Source: Paraglaciecola arctica BSs20135 (GTDB taxonomy: Bacteria > Pseudomonadota > Gammaproteobacteria > Enterobacterales > Alteromonadaceae). From it: DNA of 55,357 bases. The stretch is from NCBI RefSeq assembly GCF_000314995.1, contig NZ_BAEO01000066.1:1-55357 (forward strand). Reading direction: 5' to 3'. The notes under the pieces are model-generated. The model was not told the DNA's origin, searched no databases, and was given only the letters and a program-made list of their open reading frames with translations. Each line of letters begins with the position of its first letter. Positions within the stretch are counted from its first letter, which is position 1. The translations under genes and the position numbers were made by a program. Of this stretch, positions 27,960 through 37,666 are shown piece after piece.

Positions 27960-30128
27960 ATGCAACTTCAATACATTCAAAAAGGCAGATTAAAAATTGC
28001 CAACCAACTTGAGCAGTTTATCACCCAAGACGTTTTACCAGGCGTACAGTTAACGGCCGAAGATCTTTGGACGAAGTTTGCACATGCACTGCCAGAACTG
28101 TTGTCAATTAATCAAAACTTGTTACAGAAAAGAGTAAGTCTGCAACAGCAAATAGACCAATACTGCAGCACAAGACAGGCCGTTAATGTTCAAGAGTATA
28201 AAAGCTTTCTAACCCAAATAGGTTATTTACAAGACTCCCCTAATGACTTCCAAATCAGCACTCAAAATGTCGACCCTGAAATTGCCACTATGGCAGGCCC
28301 TCAGTTAGTTGTACCTATCAACAATGCTAGGTTTGCTCTAAATGCAGCTAATGCTAGATGGGGTAGCCTTTACGATGCACTTTATGGTTCAGACATTATC
28401 GAGCAAACCAGCGGCAGCAAAACCAAAGGTTATGATGGGACTAGAGGGCAAAAAGTGATCGACTACTCCAGAAAATGGCTAGACATTATTGCCCCCTTAA
28501 AAACGGGCAGCCATAAACAGAGTAAAAATTACGCTATTGATAACGGTACGCTATTAGTCACTTTAGCTGACGATTCAATAGTAGGGTTAAAATCACCTGA
28601 GCAATTTGTTGGTTTTCAAGGCGCAATTGAACAACCAATTTGTATTCTCATTAAGCACAATAATATTCATGCCGAAATTCAATTCGATCAAGATAGTGTT
28701 ATAGGGCAACAAGATACTGCGAATATTAAAGATATATGTTTAGAATCCGCATTAACCACCATAATGGACTGCGAAGACTCAGTAACGGCCGTTGATGCAG
28801 CAGATAAAACCTTAGTGTACAAAAACTGGCTAGGGCTAATTAAAGGGGATTTAACAGCCACAATCAGCAGCGGTAATAAACAAACAATACGTAGTTTGGA
28901 TCCAGATAGGCAGTATCAATCATCAACTGGGGGCGCCTTTAGCCTCTCTGGCAGAAGTTTGATGTTTATCCGCAACGTCGGACATTTAATGACAACAGAT
29001 GCCATACTCTTTGATGACAAACCTATCTACGAAGGGATCATGGATGCCCTAGTTACCAGTCTCATTGCTAAACACGATTTACTGGATAATGGCGTCTTCA
29101 AAAATAGCCAAGCGGGCAGCATTTATATAGTTAAGCCTAAAATGCATGGACCAGAAGAAGTCGCTTTTGCTGACTTGTTGTTTACAAAAATGGAAACTGT
29201 TCTTAGTTTAGCTACGCATACGCTAAAAATAGGCCTGATGGATGAAGAAAGGCGCACCAGCTTAAATTTAAAAGCCTGTATCAAAGCGGCAAAAGATAGA
29301 GTGGTATTTATCAACACTGGTTTCTTAGACCGCACTGGAGATGAAATACACACATCGATGCAGCTCGGTGCTTTTGCCACCAAAGCAAGTATTAAAACAA
29401 GACCCTGGTTAAACGCCTACGAACAATCCAATGTAATAACTGGAATAAACTCTGGTTTATCCGGGAAGGCGCAAATTGGTAAAGGCATGTGGCCCACTCC
29501 AGATAATATGGCTGACATGATGCAGGCAAAAATTGCCCATGTTCGCTCAGGTGCAAACACCGCTTGGGTGCCCTCGCCTACAGCCGCCACGTTGCATGCA
29601 TTACATTACCATCAAGAAAGTGTGTTCAATTTAAGAATGAATATGAATGTGCAAGTAGATGGTTTGCTAGAGCAAATGTTAAACATTCCACTACTCAATG
29701 ACGAAAAATTATCATCTGAGCAAATACAAAATGAACTGGATAACAATGTTCAAGGAATTTTAGGCTATGTGGTGAGATGGATTAATCAAGGAATTGGTTG
29801 TTCAAAAGTACCCGATATCAATAATGTCGGACTCATGGAAGACAGAGCCACGTTGAGAATATCTAGTCAACATATCGCTAACTGGCTGATGCATGGAGTT
29901 GTAACAAAAGAGCAAGTTGAGAAATCAATGTTAACAATGGCTAAATTAGTTGATAGTCAAAATAAGGGTGATGACGAATATATAAACATGACACCTGATA
30001 CTCAAGCTTCTATCGCCTTTCAAGCCGCCCACGAGCTGATATTTAAGGGGAAAGAGCAGCCGAATGGCTATACCGAACCAGTTTTACATGCAAAACGACA
30101 AGAACTGAAAAAAAGAGCGATGCAATAA
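27960..30128 (+). CDS. glcB: Malate synthase G
   Basis: Condenses glyoxylate with acetyl-CoA to give malate, the second step of the glyoxylate shunt. The 722-residue length and motifs identify the G form: NARFALNAANARWGSLYDALYG (~120-140), TIMDCEDSVTAVDAADK (~262), MHGPEEVAFADLLF (~395), GLMDEERRTSLNLKACI and GKGMWPTPDNMADMM. It is on the same strand as aceA and the LysR gene. A strong bidirectional terminator follows. Confidence 0.97.
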   Translation: MQLQYIQKGRLKIANQLEQFITQDVLPGVQLTAEDLWTKFAHALPELLSINQNLLQKRVSLQQQIDQYCSTRQAVNVQEYKSFLTQIGYLQDSPNDFQISTQNVDPEIATMAGPQLVVPINNARFALNAANARWGSLYDALYGSDIIEQTSGSKTKGYDGTRGQKVIDYSRKWLDIIAPLKTGSHKQSKNYAIDNGTLLVTLADDSIVGLKSPEQFVGFQGAIEQPICILIKHNNIHAEIQFDQDSVIGQQDTANIKDICLESALTTIMDCEDSVTAVDAADKTLVYKNWLGLIKGDLTATISSGNKQTIRSLDPDRQYQSSTGGAFSLSGRSLMFIRNVGHLMTTDAILFDDKPIYEGIMDALVTSLIAKHDLLDNGVFKNSQAGSIYIVKPKMHGPEEVAFADLLFTKMETVLSLATHTLKIGLMDEERRTSLNLKACIKAAKDRVVFINTGFLDRTGDEIHTSMQLGAFATKASIKTRPWLNAYEQSNVITGINSGLSGKAQIGKGMWPTPDNMADMMQAKIAHVRSGANTAWVPSPTAATLHALHYHQESVFNLRMNMNVQVDGLLEQMLNIPLLNDEKLSSEQIQNELDNNVQGILGYVVRWINQGIGCSKVPDINNVGLMEDRATLRISSQHIANWLMHGVVTKEQVEKSMLTMAKLVDSQNKGDDEYINMTPDTQASIAFQAAHELIFKGKEQPNGYTEPVLHAKRQELKKRAMQ

Positions 30129-30147
30129 AACTGAAGTTTACATCAAT

Positions 30148-30175
30148 AAAAAAGCGCTTAAATAAGCGCTTTTTT
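30148..30175. terminator. Bidirectional intrinsic terminator
   Basis: AAAAAAGCGCTTA, a two-base AA loop, then TAAGCGCTTTTTT: a perfect stem with A-tract and T-tract. It ends glcB on the plus strand and the convergent epimerase gene on the minus strand. Confidence 0.9.
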
Positions 30176-30200
30176 ATTGAGTTATATTTAACAAATAAAC

Positions 30201-31217
30201 TTAAACTTTATAATACTCTTTATACCAATTCACAAAATTACCAATACCTTCTTGTATTGTGGTTTCAGGTCGATATCCAACATCGGTGACCAAAGCTTCT
30301 ACGTCTGCATAGGTATCTGGCACGTCACCAGGCTGTAATGGTAGCAACTCTTTCTCCGCTTTTTTACCGAGAGCATTTTCTAATGTTTCAATATAATCCA
30401 GCAATTCAACAGGTGACTGATTACCTATGTTATACACGCGCCACGGAGCCTTACTCGTGCCTGGGTCGGGCGTTTTACCATTCCAATCTGGATTACCTTG
30501 GGCCGTATTGTCCAAAGTGCGTATAACACCTTCAACAATGTCATCAATATAAGTGAAATCACGTCTATGTTTACCGTAATTAAATACTTGAATTGGCTTT
30601 TCATCCAAAATCGCTTTGGTAAACAAAAACAAAGCCATATCAGGACGTCCCCAAGGTCCGTAGACAGTAAAGAAACGTAACCCCGTTGTAGGAAGGTTAT
30701 ATAAATGACTATAGGTATGCGCCATTAACTCATTGGCTTTTTTACTTGCTGCATATAAGGACAAAGGATGATCTACATTGTCATGCACAGAAAAAGGCAT
30801 ATCTTCATTAGCCCCGTAAACTGAGCTTGAAGAGGCATAAACTAAATGTTGCACCTTATTATGTCGGCATCCTTCAAGAATGTTCACATATCCGACTATG
30901 TTGGCATCAATATAAGCGTGAGGGTTTTCAATCGAATATCTGACACCTGCTTGTGCTGCTAGATGCACTACTTTATCAAACTTATGCTCGGCAAAAAGTG
31001 CTGGCATGCCTACTCTGTCTTCTACATCCATTTTGACGAAAGTAAAATTTTCCGCATTTTTATGCTGCTTGACCCTATCTAAACGAGATAGCTTAAGATT
31101 AACGTCGTAATAATCATTAAGATTATCCAGCCCAACAACTTCGTCGCCACGCTCCAGCAAATAAAGGCTCACATGTGATCCTATAAATCCTGCCGCGCCT
31201 GTCACTAATACTTTCAT
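30201..31217 (-). CDS. NAD-dependent UDP-sugar epimerase (UDP-glucuronate 4-epimerase-like)
   Basis: A 338-residue extended short-chain dehydrogenase that inverts C4 of a UDP-uronic acid. The NAD-binding GAAGFIGSH starts at residue 7; the catalytic SSSSVYG and YAASKKANE (Tyr-x3-Lys) are at ~125 and ~150. The N-terminal [18 protein letters not shown] is typical of UDP-GlcA 4-epimerases (CapI/LpsL group), but such proteins also act on UDP-GlcNAcA. It is 15 bp downstream of a TviB-like dehydrogenase, so the two probably make one UDP-hexuronic acid for surface polysaccharide. Substrate call is moderate. Confidence 0.9.
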   Translation of the reverse strand: MKVLVTGAAGFIGSHVSLYLLERGDEVVGLDNLNDYYDVNLKLSRLDRVKQHKNAENFTFVKMDVEDRVGMPALFAEHKFDKVVHLAAQAGVRYSIENPHAYIDANIVGYVNILEGCRHNKVQHLVYASSSSVYGANEDMPFSVHDNVDHPLSLYAASKKANELMAHTYSHLYNLPTTGLRFFTVYGPWGRPDMALFLFTKAILDEKPIQVFNYGKHRRDFTYIDDIVEGVIRTLDNTAQGNPDWNGKTPDPGTSKAPWRVYNIGNQSPVELLDYIETLENALGKKAEKELLPLQPGDVPDTYADVEALVTDVGYRPETTIQEGIGNFVNWYKEYYKV

Positions 31218-31232
31218 TTTAGGTTTCCCAAC

Positions 31233-32510
31233 TTATAGTCGAATATCGACATCTTTCTTATCAAAGATGTATTTCAAATCAAAAATTACACAATTTTCTT
31301 TGCCTAACCCGCGCAATTTTGCAGTATCCCACCCTCTAAATTCGTCATGGGCAACAGCGGCGATTATGGCATCATAACCCCCACTTCTTGGCGCATCCAC
31401 CAAACTAAGGCCGTATTCATGCTCCACTTCGGCGTTATTCGCCCAGGGATCATAAATATCCAGATTGACATGATAATTGTTTAATTCTGTCGCAATATCC
31501 ACAACTTTAGTATTTCGAATATCCGGGCAGTTTTCTTTAAAGGTAATGCCTAACAACAAGACATTAGCGCCATTAACCATGATTTTTTCGTTAAGCATTT
31601 TCTTCACTAAACGGCCTACCACGTATTCGCCCATATTATCGTTTAGACGCCTTCCCGCCAAAATAACTTGGGGGTGATGCCCTAGTTCTTCAGCTTTATG
31701 AGTAAGGTAATATGGGTCAACCCCGATACAATGACCTCCGACCAAGCCAGGGCGAAAAGGTAAGAAATTCCATTTACTACCGGCTGCCTCTAACACTTCT
31801 TCTGTATCTATTCCAATACGAGCAAAAATCATAGCTAACTCATTAATAAGAGCAATATTCAAGTCACGCTGAGTATTTTCAATGACTTTGGCCGCTTCTG
31901 CCACCTTAATAGATGAGGCCTTATGGGTACCTGCAGTGATAATACTTCGATAAAGTTGATCGACTTTCTCAGCCACTTCAGGCGTGGAACCAGACGTGAC
32001 TTTAACAATAGTTTCCAGACGGTGCTTTTTATCGCCAGGGTTGATCCGCTCGGGGCTATAACCTGCATAAAAATCCTGATTAAAGACTAAACCAGAAACC
32101 TGCTCAATAATGGGAATGCACACTTCTTCAGTGGCACCGGGGTAAACTGTCGATTCATATATTACGGTAGTACCAGCAGTAATCACCTTGCCAATCATTT
32201 CACTGGCTTTACGCAGAGGTGTTAAATCTGGTTGTTTATTTTTATCAATCGGAGTTGGTACAGTCACAATGATGTAGTTGCAGCCAGCAATATCGGCAGG
32301 ATCACAACTGAAAGTCAAATTCGTTACACTCTTCAGTTCATCAGGAGACACTTCGAGAGTATGATCTTTTCCCTGATTAAGCTCTTCAATGCGAGCAGTA
32401 TTAATGTCAAACCCGAGGGTCTGAAATTTTTTGCCAAATGACACAGCCAATGGCAAACCAACATATCCCAAACCAATAATGGCGAGTTTATTATTATTCT
32501 CATTAACCAA
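31233..32510 (-). CDS. Nucleotide-sugar dehydrogenase, TviB/WbpO-like
   Basis: A 425-residue UDP-sugar 6-dehydrogenase that oxidises the C6 hydroxyl to a carboxylate with two NAD. N-terminal [19 protein letters not shown] binds NAD; the catalytic cysteine is in [12 protein letters not shown] (~255-266). [14 protein letters not shown] is the mark of the Vi-type (TviB, WbpO) UDP-GlcNAc/GalNAc dehydrogenases. It opens a two-gene operon with the epimerase. A second dehydrogenase of the WecC type is encoded 17 kb away, so the cell makes at least two uronic acid donors. Confidence 0.92.
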   Translation of the reverse strand: MVNENNNKLAIIGLGYVGLPLAVSFGKKFQTLGFDINTARIEELNQGKDHTLEVSPDELKSVTNLTFSCDPADIAGCNYIIVTVPTPIDKNKQPDLTPLRKASEMIGKVITAGTTVIYESTVYPGATEEVCIPIIEQVSGLVFNQDFYAGYSPERINPGDKKHRLETIVKVTSGSTPEVAEKVDQLYRSIITAGTHKASSIKVAEAAKVIENTQRDLNIALINELAMIFARIGIDTEEVLEAAGSKWNFLPFRPGLVGGHCIGVDPYYLTHKAEELGHHPQVILAGRRLNDNMGEYVVGRLVKKMLNEKIMVNGANVLLLGITFKENCPDIRNTKVVDIATELNNYHVNLDIYDPWANNAEVEHEYGLSLVDAPRSGGYDAIIAAVAHDEFRGWDTAKLRGLGKENCVIFDLKYIFDKKDVDIRL

Positions 32511-32710
32511 ACTGCTTACTCCTTTACCAATTTCTTATGACTCAGCGCACAATCAGTGAATTGTACATTTTTATCGTGTAATAGATTCACACTTAAAGTG
32601 GGTGTATCTTGCCTTTTCTAACCACAAAATAGTAGCGTTTCAAATGAACAACGGGAAAATTAGTGTTAAATATTCAGGCTCTTAGTCAAAATTTCAACAT
32701 TTAAAATCCG

Positions 32711-33820
32711 CTACAACTGCTTAGGATCCAGTTGATGTTTACCCAGTACTTGGTCTAACAGTTGATTATACATTTTCACAATAAAATGTTTAATTAACAC
32801 AGTTTTTGGCATTTTCACCCAATGACCGCGGAAATATGCCAATGACGATGCAAAAGATTGTCTGCTCAAAGAGATCAAAGGATGTTGAGGAAGAATAGCA
32901 TTGACGAAAATATGTTTTGCCCAAATTCTTTGAGTCCAAGATAACTGATTTTCATTCAGGGCAATGCTTACATATTCAGGCACTTCAAAAGAAAAAATAA
33001 TTTCCAGTGCTCGCAAACAATACTGTAATTCCACCAGAAAGTTAGACTGACGAGCAAGAACAATAAGCTCATTCCAAAAAGATTCATCAGCATACGCTTT
33101 GATTAATCTATAAATATCAAACAAGTCCCGCATACCACTGCTGAAATTCTCATTCATGAAGAGATGGATAATGCTATGCATCACTGTTTGAGGTATTTTT
33201 AAAACAGCAAAGTTGTCGTCCGTAAACTCTAGCTCATTAATAAACAGCTCTATTTTCGGCGATCTGCCACTTATAGGTAGATACAGATTATGGTGAACAT
33301 CAAGAACTGTACCTCTAAAAGGATGTATCAGCGGTGGAATTTCGTGTGCCCATTTACGGTAATACCGTTCATCGTATTGGGTTAACTTTTCAGACTTCCA
33401 ATTTTGTGAAAGTAATAATGATTCGCAGTTGTCTAAATCTTCAACTTTGACCAGCACGTCAATGTCCGAACAAATTCTACCTTGGCTATTTTTACTACCG
33501 CGCAATGTATAGTTTGCCCCTTTTAAAAAGATGGGGGTAATACCATTTTTTCCGAGCAACTCTTGCAGTAATAATGCTTCGTAAAATATTTGCTTGGATT
33601 GGCGTCTTGCATAGATGCTCGCTGAGTATAAATGCCTTTGAGCGAACTCAGGGTATTGCTCAAATACAGCGATATCAAGAGCTAAGTGGTAGAGAGTAGC
33701 AAGTAATTTTTCCTCTCTGAGCACCAAAATAACAGATTGCCAGGTATCCAGATCGAAATTGAGTCCTTTTTTTGGATCTAGTAACACAGCGGAAATAAGA
33801 TGATGTTGCAATTTTTTCAT
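32711..33820 (-). CDS. Nucleotidyltransferase family protein (PF14907-like) of the HPr-rel-A cassette
   Basis: A 369-residue protein with the DNA polymerase beta-type nucleotidyltransferase core: IFLKGANYTLRG (~97-108) and ICSDIDVLVKVED (Asp119 and Asp121 in SDIDVLV as metal ligands). It belongs to the uncharacterised nucleotidyltransferase group often placed with HprK-like kinases and in lasso peptide clusters. The start codon overlaps the kinase stop by 4 bp (ATGA), so translation is coupled. Its target is unknown; transfer of a nucleotide to a peptide or protein of the same operon is a reasonable inference. Confidence 0.85.
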   Translation of the reverse strand: MKKLQHHLISAVLLDPKKGLNFDLDTWQSVILVLREEKLLATLYHLALDIAVFEQYPEFAQRHLYSASIYARRQSKQIFYEALLLQELLGKNGITPIFLKGANYTLRGSKNSQGRICSDIDVLVKVEDLDNCESLLLSQNWKSEKLTQYDERYYRKWAHEIPPLIHPFRGTVLDVHHNLYLPISGRSPKIELFINELEFTDDNFAVLKIPQTVMHSIIHLFMNENFSSGMRDLFDIYRLIKAYADESFWNELIVLARQSNFLVELQYCLRALEIIFSFEVPEYVSIALNENQLSWTQRIWAKHIFVNAILPQHPLISLSRQSFASSLAYFRGHWVKMPKTVLIKHFIVKMYNQLLDQVLGKHQLDPKQL

Positions 33821-34662
33821 CGAATAACATCTTCCGCCAAAAATTCTGCTAATTCAGGTAATGAATTGTATTCGACCTCAAACAAAGATGCTTTTTGAAT
33901 CAATTTACCCACCACGTTAAAAGCTTCTTGTCCAAGCACAGTATAATTAAAAGCATGTTTACTCATTGCTTCAAACGCCTGCAATTGATTACAAGTATAT
34001 ATAGTTAAATCCATTTCTTTTTTATATTTAGGAAACACCATACCTACTACGTCGACTGGCTCCAGCTTTGAATAGTTTTGCCAATCGATGCCTTTTAAAT
34101 GTGACACGTCACCTTTTTGAGTATCTTTACACACAGGTGTCATTTGAGCTTCTGGATGAAGTGCTTTTATAATCGAAATAGAATCATTTTTTAGACATAC
34201 GGGGCGATAAAGGGGAGAAACCTGTTGGTTGTCGAGATCGATAATAGCCATTTCATCAGAATATAAAGTCCATCCATTAAGACTCAAATAGGCGGTTAAT
34301 GTACTCTTGCCTGACCCAGGAGAAGCGGGGAAAATAATGGCTTGGTTATTTTTAACCAGTACAGCAGCATGCACAATGAGCCGTGAAAAATCATGGGCAG
34401 CAATGCACCAATTCATCCCCCATTCCAATAGCGCATATGCCTGAGACAAGGGCAAGGGCTTAAATGGCGCGTGAATGTCACTGTAAAAAGTAATTTGTGG
34501 CTTGAGGAAACGTCTGACCAAAGAATCCTTGCGCAGTGAAATAGCAAAATCTATGGGTCGATCTTGCTCAGCAGCATCAGCGTAAACATTCGAAATAATG
34601 GGAGATAATTTGCTTGGGAAAGAATCTAGTGAAAAGTTGTACAATCCTGTATTAACAATCAC
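33817..34662 (-). CDS. HprK-related kinase A
   Basis: A 281-residue P-loop kinase related to the C-terminal domain of HPr serine kinase. Walker A is FPASPGSGKSTL (~111-122), preceded by IVHAAVLVKNNQAII, and SDEMAIIDL (~135-143) holds the acidic residues that bind Mg and phosphate. It lacks the N-terminal HprK domain and no HPr gene is nearby, as expected for the HPr-rel-A family seen in PEP-CTERM genomes. It overlaps both its neighbours by 4 bp. Its substrate is probably a Ser/Thr/Tyr of the exported protein encoded upstream or another peptide; not proven. Confidence 0.88.
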   Translation of the reverse strand: MIVNTGLYNFSLDSFPSKLSPIISNVYADAAEQDRPIDFAISLRKDSLVRRFLKPQITFYSDIHAPFKPLPLSQAYALLEWGMNWCIAAHDFSRLIVHAAVLVKNNQAIIFPASPGSGKSTLTAYLSLNGWTLYSDEMAIIDLDNQQVSPLYRPVCLKNDSISIIKALHPEAQMTPVCKDTQKGDVSHLKGIDWQNYSKLEPVDVVGMVFPKYKKEMDLTIYTCNQLQAFEAMSKHAFNYTVLGQEAFNVVGKLIQKASLFEVEYNSLPELAEFLAEDVIR

Positions 34663-34925
34663 GAGTTGACCTCAACACATTCTATAAATCGGTTATTCAA
34701 CAACCACTTTAAATACTTACTACCGACCTTTTCATCAACACCCAGCATTTGGTGGAATGTTCCGGCTGTGAATAAGTTGTAGGTGAGAAAATTGTTTGAT
34801 AACTCTTTGTTGCAGTTTATGTTGAGGAATGCACTATTTCCAGAAATATTATTATAGAATGCCACTCCACTTCCATCAGTCATGAAAGTGGCAGTACAAC
34901 AGTTTGACACCACAAACTCAGACAT
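34659..34925 (-). CDS. PqqD-like protein of the HPr-rel-A system
   Basis: An 88-residue protein with a PqqD/RRE-type pattern: GSGVAFYNNISGNSAFLN (residues ~18-35) corresponds to the usual 'vvYNp.SGdTHlLN' stretch, followed by the helices LFTAGTFHQMLGVDE and YLKWLLNNRFIECVE. PqqD domains bind the leader part of a peptide or protein and hand it to modifying enzymes. It is divergent, so the family call depends partly on its position directly before the HprK-related kinase, which it overlaps by 4 bp. Confidence 0.7.
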   Translation of the reverse strand: MSEFVVSNCCTATFMTDGSGVAFYNNISGNSAFLNINCNKELSNNFLTYNLFTAGTFHQMLGVDEKVGSKYLKWLLNNRFIECVEVNS

Positions 34926-34987
34926 TAATAGTCAGTAACAGCTAGTAAGACTTTTATTTTTCATTCCTTTTTGAGGTAGCCATACTA

Positions 34988-35683
34988 CTAACTATGTCGG
35001 TTAAATGTCGTGTTACAGAAATCTACAGAATAATTAGACACTGTATTGTCGTTAAAGTTGAAAATACCTGTGATCTCAGACTTGCTCGGCACCTCGTTTT
35101 GGTTGGCCTTAACAAAAATATAAAGTGCAATTTGGTTTACTCTTTGAGAGGCCATGGTGATATTTTTTTCATCGCTACTACCATAAAAGCCAAAATACGA
35201 ACTCAAAAACACACCGGCTAAGTTAAACTCTAAGCTGCCATCGCCACCGCCATTGCTGCTCATCAAAGCTGACTTAAGGTTGCCATGAATTCCGGTGTAT
35301 ATTTCTGTCGAAAGCCCCATAGAGACATCAGAATCAATAAAATCTTTAATATGATTGCGGTAGCATTCTCTTCTGCCAGTTTTCCAACCTTGATTACCAC
35401 CTTTCACATTAGCAAAAGCACCATTAATCCCATTAGAACCGTTATACAACTGAGACCAAAAACCTGGTGAGAGACCCGCAGGTATCACGGGGATATCACA
35501 ATCATGACGATCAGTATTTTGTGATAAATTTCCTGACATAGCGCCAGACACTGAACACGCTCCCCAAACAGATTGGGCAGGAAGACTTACTAAAACTGCA
35601 CCTGTAGCCGATTTTTTCAGAAAACTACGACGTTTTACAACCGAAGTGTTTTCTATTTCACTAGCTTTTTTAAAATCACTCAT
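34988..35683 (-). CDS. Tat-exported cysteine-containing protein, likely substrate of the HPr-rel-A cassette
   Basis: A 231-residue protein of unknown family. The N terminus has a twin-arginine signal, KRRSFLKK (Arg18-Arg19), followed by a hydrophobic stretch ending around SVWGAC, so it is folded before export. The mature part begins CSVSGAMSGNLSQ and carries LSPGFWSQLYNG, a motif I associate with surface proteins. There are four cysteines (43, 62, 107, 223), enough for two disulfides. It is first in an operon with the PqqD-like, kinase and nucleotidyltransferase genes (62 bp before pqqD-like) and has its own sigma-54 promoter. Identity as the modified substrate is inference. Confidence 0.75.
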   Translation of the reverse strand: MSDFKKASEIENTSVVKRRSFLKKSATGAVLVSLPAQSVWGACSVSGAMSGNLSQNTDRHDCDIPVIPAGLSPGFWSQLYNGSNGINGAFANVKGGNQGWKTGRRECYRNHIKDFIDSDVSMGLSTEIYTGIHGNLKSALMSSNGGGDGSLEFNLAGVFLSSYFGFYGSSDEKNITMASQRVNQIALYIFVKANQNEVPSKSEITGIFNFNDNTVSNYSVDFCNTTFNRHS

Positions 35684-35752
35684 AAATTAAAACCTATTTT
35701 TCTACAGTTATTCGTTAATTTTAAACGTAATAAAATATTTATCAGTAACGTT

Positions 35753-35768
35753 AGCAACAACCGTGCCT
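35753..35768 (-). promoter_or_regulatory. Sigma-54 promoter of the Tat protein / HPr-rel-A operon
   Basis: The minus strand reads AGGCACGGTTGTTGCT, matching the -24/-12 consensus TGGCACG-N4-TTGCT at all but the first base, with GG-N10-GC spacing. Transcription would start near 35742, about 60 bases before the start codon. It is the best sigma-54 match I found in the window. Confidence 0.8.
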
Positions 35769-35805
35769 AATTTTAAACCAATGAATTAATAGGATTTTTT
35801 TACTG

Positions 35806-35824
35806 TTACAATTCGACAATGTAA
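35806..35824. promoter_or_regulatory. Dyad upstream of the sigma-54 promoter, candidate activator site
   Basis: TTACAATTCGACAATGTAA has TTACA/TGTAA outer arms and lies about 40-55 bp upstream of the -24 element. This is a suitable position for an RpoN-dependent enhancer-binding protein. It could alternatively be a weak terminator for the protease gene, since A/T tracts flank it. Confidence 0.3.
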
Positions 35825-35852
35825 AAAAAACCGACACTCTAATTTGCGATAC

Positions 35853-36611
35853 TCATAATGAATCGACTAATTCTTGGAGATATTTTACAGGGATCGCATA
35901 GGTAATACCACTAGGATTAGTGATCGCCGCTTCTTTTGTTTGTTGTACGAATACCTTGTTAATAATGGCAACCACATTGCCATTATCCAATTCATAAACA
36001 GGACTACCACTATTTCCAGGGAAGGCAGTAGCATCAAGTTGGTAAATAAAATAAGGTTCTTTAAGCCTTTTCATCATCGCAATACTGATTTCACTAGCAT
36101 TAACACTTGGAGTAACAACAGGGGTGTATGCGGCAATGCCTCCTCTATGCGTAGCAGGGTAAAGACCTAACACCGCGCCAATTGGAAAACCTGTGAACGC
36201 CACATCCGTCCCGTCAGCTAATTGTTGGGGTGTATTAAGCTTTAGTGGAGGCACTCTAGTTTTTATCTTCAAAAGCGCTAAATCATGTGCTGGGTCAGTG
36301 GCAATAATTTCTGCTTGGCTGGCTGCATTTTCCTTACCAGAACCGATAAACACTACCAACTGCTCCCTAGTGTCCGGATCAAGTTCTAGGTCAACTACAT
36401 GATAATTAGTCGCGATAATCGTCCCATCTCCGATGGCAAACCCCGTACCTCTCAATTGATTAGTGGGCCTGCCTAAGGGAGCATAAATGCCAATTCCAAC
36501 AATTGAAGGTTTAACCTTGCTTACTATCTGCGAAATTTCATGTGCATTACAAGTCACTGAAAAAATTATGCAAACAATTAAATAATTGAGAACACCTCTA
36601 GCGCCTTTCAT
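35853..36611 (-). CDS. Secreted trypsin-like serine protease (S1C, no PDZ domain)
   Basis: A 252-residue exported protease. After a signal peptide (YLIVCIIFSVTCNA), the chymotrypsin fold shows the triad His71 (TNYHVV), Asp110 (PAHDLALLKI) and Ser201 (FPGNSGSP). It has the size of a DegP/DegS protease domain but stops without a PDZ domain, so it is not a standard Deg protease. It lies just upstream of the Tat protein gene on the same strand, separated by 169 bp that include the sigma-54 promoter, and could process surface proteins of this region. That link is positional only. Confidence 0.88.
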   Translation of the reverse strand: MKGARGVLNYLIVCIIFSVTCNAHEISQIVSKVKPSIVGIGIYAPLGRPTNQLRGTGFAIGDGTIIATNYHVVDLELDPDTREQLVVFIGSGKENAASQAEIIATDPAHDLALLKIKTRVPPLKLNTPQQLADGTDVAFTGFPIGAVLGLYPATHRGGIAAYTPVVTPSVNASEISIAMMKRLKEPYFIYQLDATAFPGNSGSPVYELDNGNVVAIINKVFVQQTKEAAITNPSGITYAIPVKYLQELVDSL

Positions 36612-36875
36612 GCTTAATCTCCATTTTTAAATCCAAAGTAATAACTACACTAGACTGTAGCATAATCAGAAGCGCGCATTATAGTCAGTTATTTATACAG
36701 ATTTATCAGTTTAATTTAAGGATACTTAATACAACCCGATAACTGATTTAACCATTGGTATTAAATACTTTGTGATTTAGACCAAAGGTTTTACTCTAAA
36801 TAGACATCTATAGAACATTGTGCATGCTCGTTGTTGCATTTAATGTTTCTTTTTATTACTTAGGAACTGATATTA

Positions 36876-37628
36876 ATGTTGGCGTCGATTGCTACTACTT
36901 TTACCTCACCTTTAGTTCATTCATTGACGCTTTTCGCTATTTTTAAAATTTTAAGTCATACAAAATTCAAACCAACACTTTTTAGTTACTTGTCGGTTAT
37001 TCCTCTTATCTGGTTACTTATATGCTCTATGCCATATCCCAGTGTATTGCTAATTAAGCATCTTGAGGATAAATACCCCGTAATACCTCTTGAATCTGCA
37101 GAATGGCGAAAAACAGATGCAATTGTGGTGTTGGCCTGTAACTACAAAGAAGATGACAATTTACCTTTTGTGTCCCGTTGGCCCAATTGTTCGCTGCAAA
37201 GAAATTTACACGCGGCCCTGATGTATAGTGAACATCCAATGCCAATATATTTAGCAGGGGATATTTTGGGAAAAGAAGATAAATACTCGCAAGCCAGTCA
37301 CAACAAAGCTTTTTTTGTGAAAATGGGTGTAAAAAATACCGACATATTCATTATTCCTAAGGGAGTCAATACAGAAACCGAAGTCAATGCATTAGCAAGT
37401 TTACTCAAAGATAAGCATATATCCTTAGTGACGTCTGCTAGCCACTTGCCTAGAGCTGTTGCTTATTTCGAAGAAAAAAATATACAAGTGCTACCCATTC
37501 CAGTAGAGCATTTAAATAGGATAAATGTTTCGCCAGTTGTCGGTTTGCCAAATGCCACTAGTCTATATAGAAGTGAGAGGGCAATTCATGAATATTTAGG
37601 TTTGATTTATCAAAAATATATCCACTAA
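36876..37628 (+). CDS. YdcF/SanA/ElyC family membrane protein (DUF218)
   Basis: A 250-residue protein with two N-terminal membrane helices (residues ~8-30 and ~37-55) and a periplasmic DUF218 domain: DAIVVLACNYKEDD (~83), PIYLAGDILGKED (~124), GVNTETEVNALASLL and LVTSASHLPRAVAYFE (~186-201), which is the conserved core. ElyC and SanA of this family affect peptidoglycan and envelope integrity. It is divergent from the serine protease gene and 38 bp before a patatin gene on the same strand. Exact role unknown. Confidence 0.85.
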   Translation: MLASIATTFTSPLVHSLTLFAIFKILSHTKFKPTLFSYLSVIPLIWLLICSMPYPSVLLIKHLEDKYPVIPLESAEWRKTDAIVVLACNYKEDDNLPFVSRWPNCSLQRNLHAALMYSEHPMPIYLAGDILGKEDKYSQASHNKAFFVKMGVKNTDIFIIPKGVNTETEVNALASLLKDKHISLVTSASHLPRAVAYFEEKNIQVLPIPVEHLNRINVSPVVGLPNATSLYRSERAIHEYLGLIYQKYIH

Positions 37629-37666
37629 ATCATGCCTTTATTGAATGACGTAAGGAGAAATACGCG

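Noticed and set aside
32511-32710. Sigma-54 promoter upstream of the TviB-like dehydrogenase gene
   Set aside because: The nearest GC and CC pairs are spaced 9 or 11 bases apart instead of 10, which RpoN does not tolerate well.
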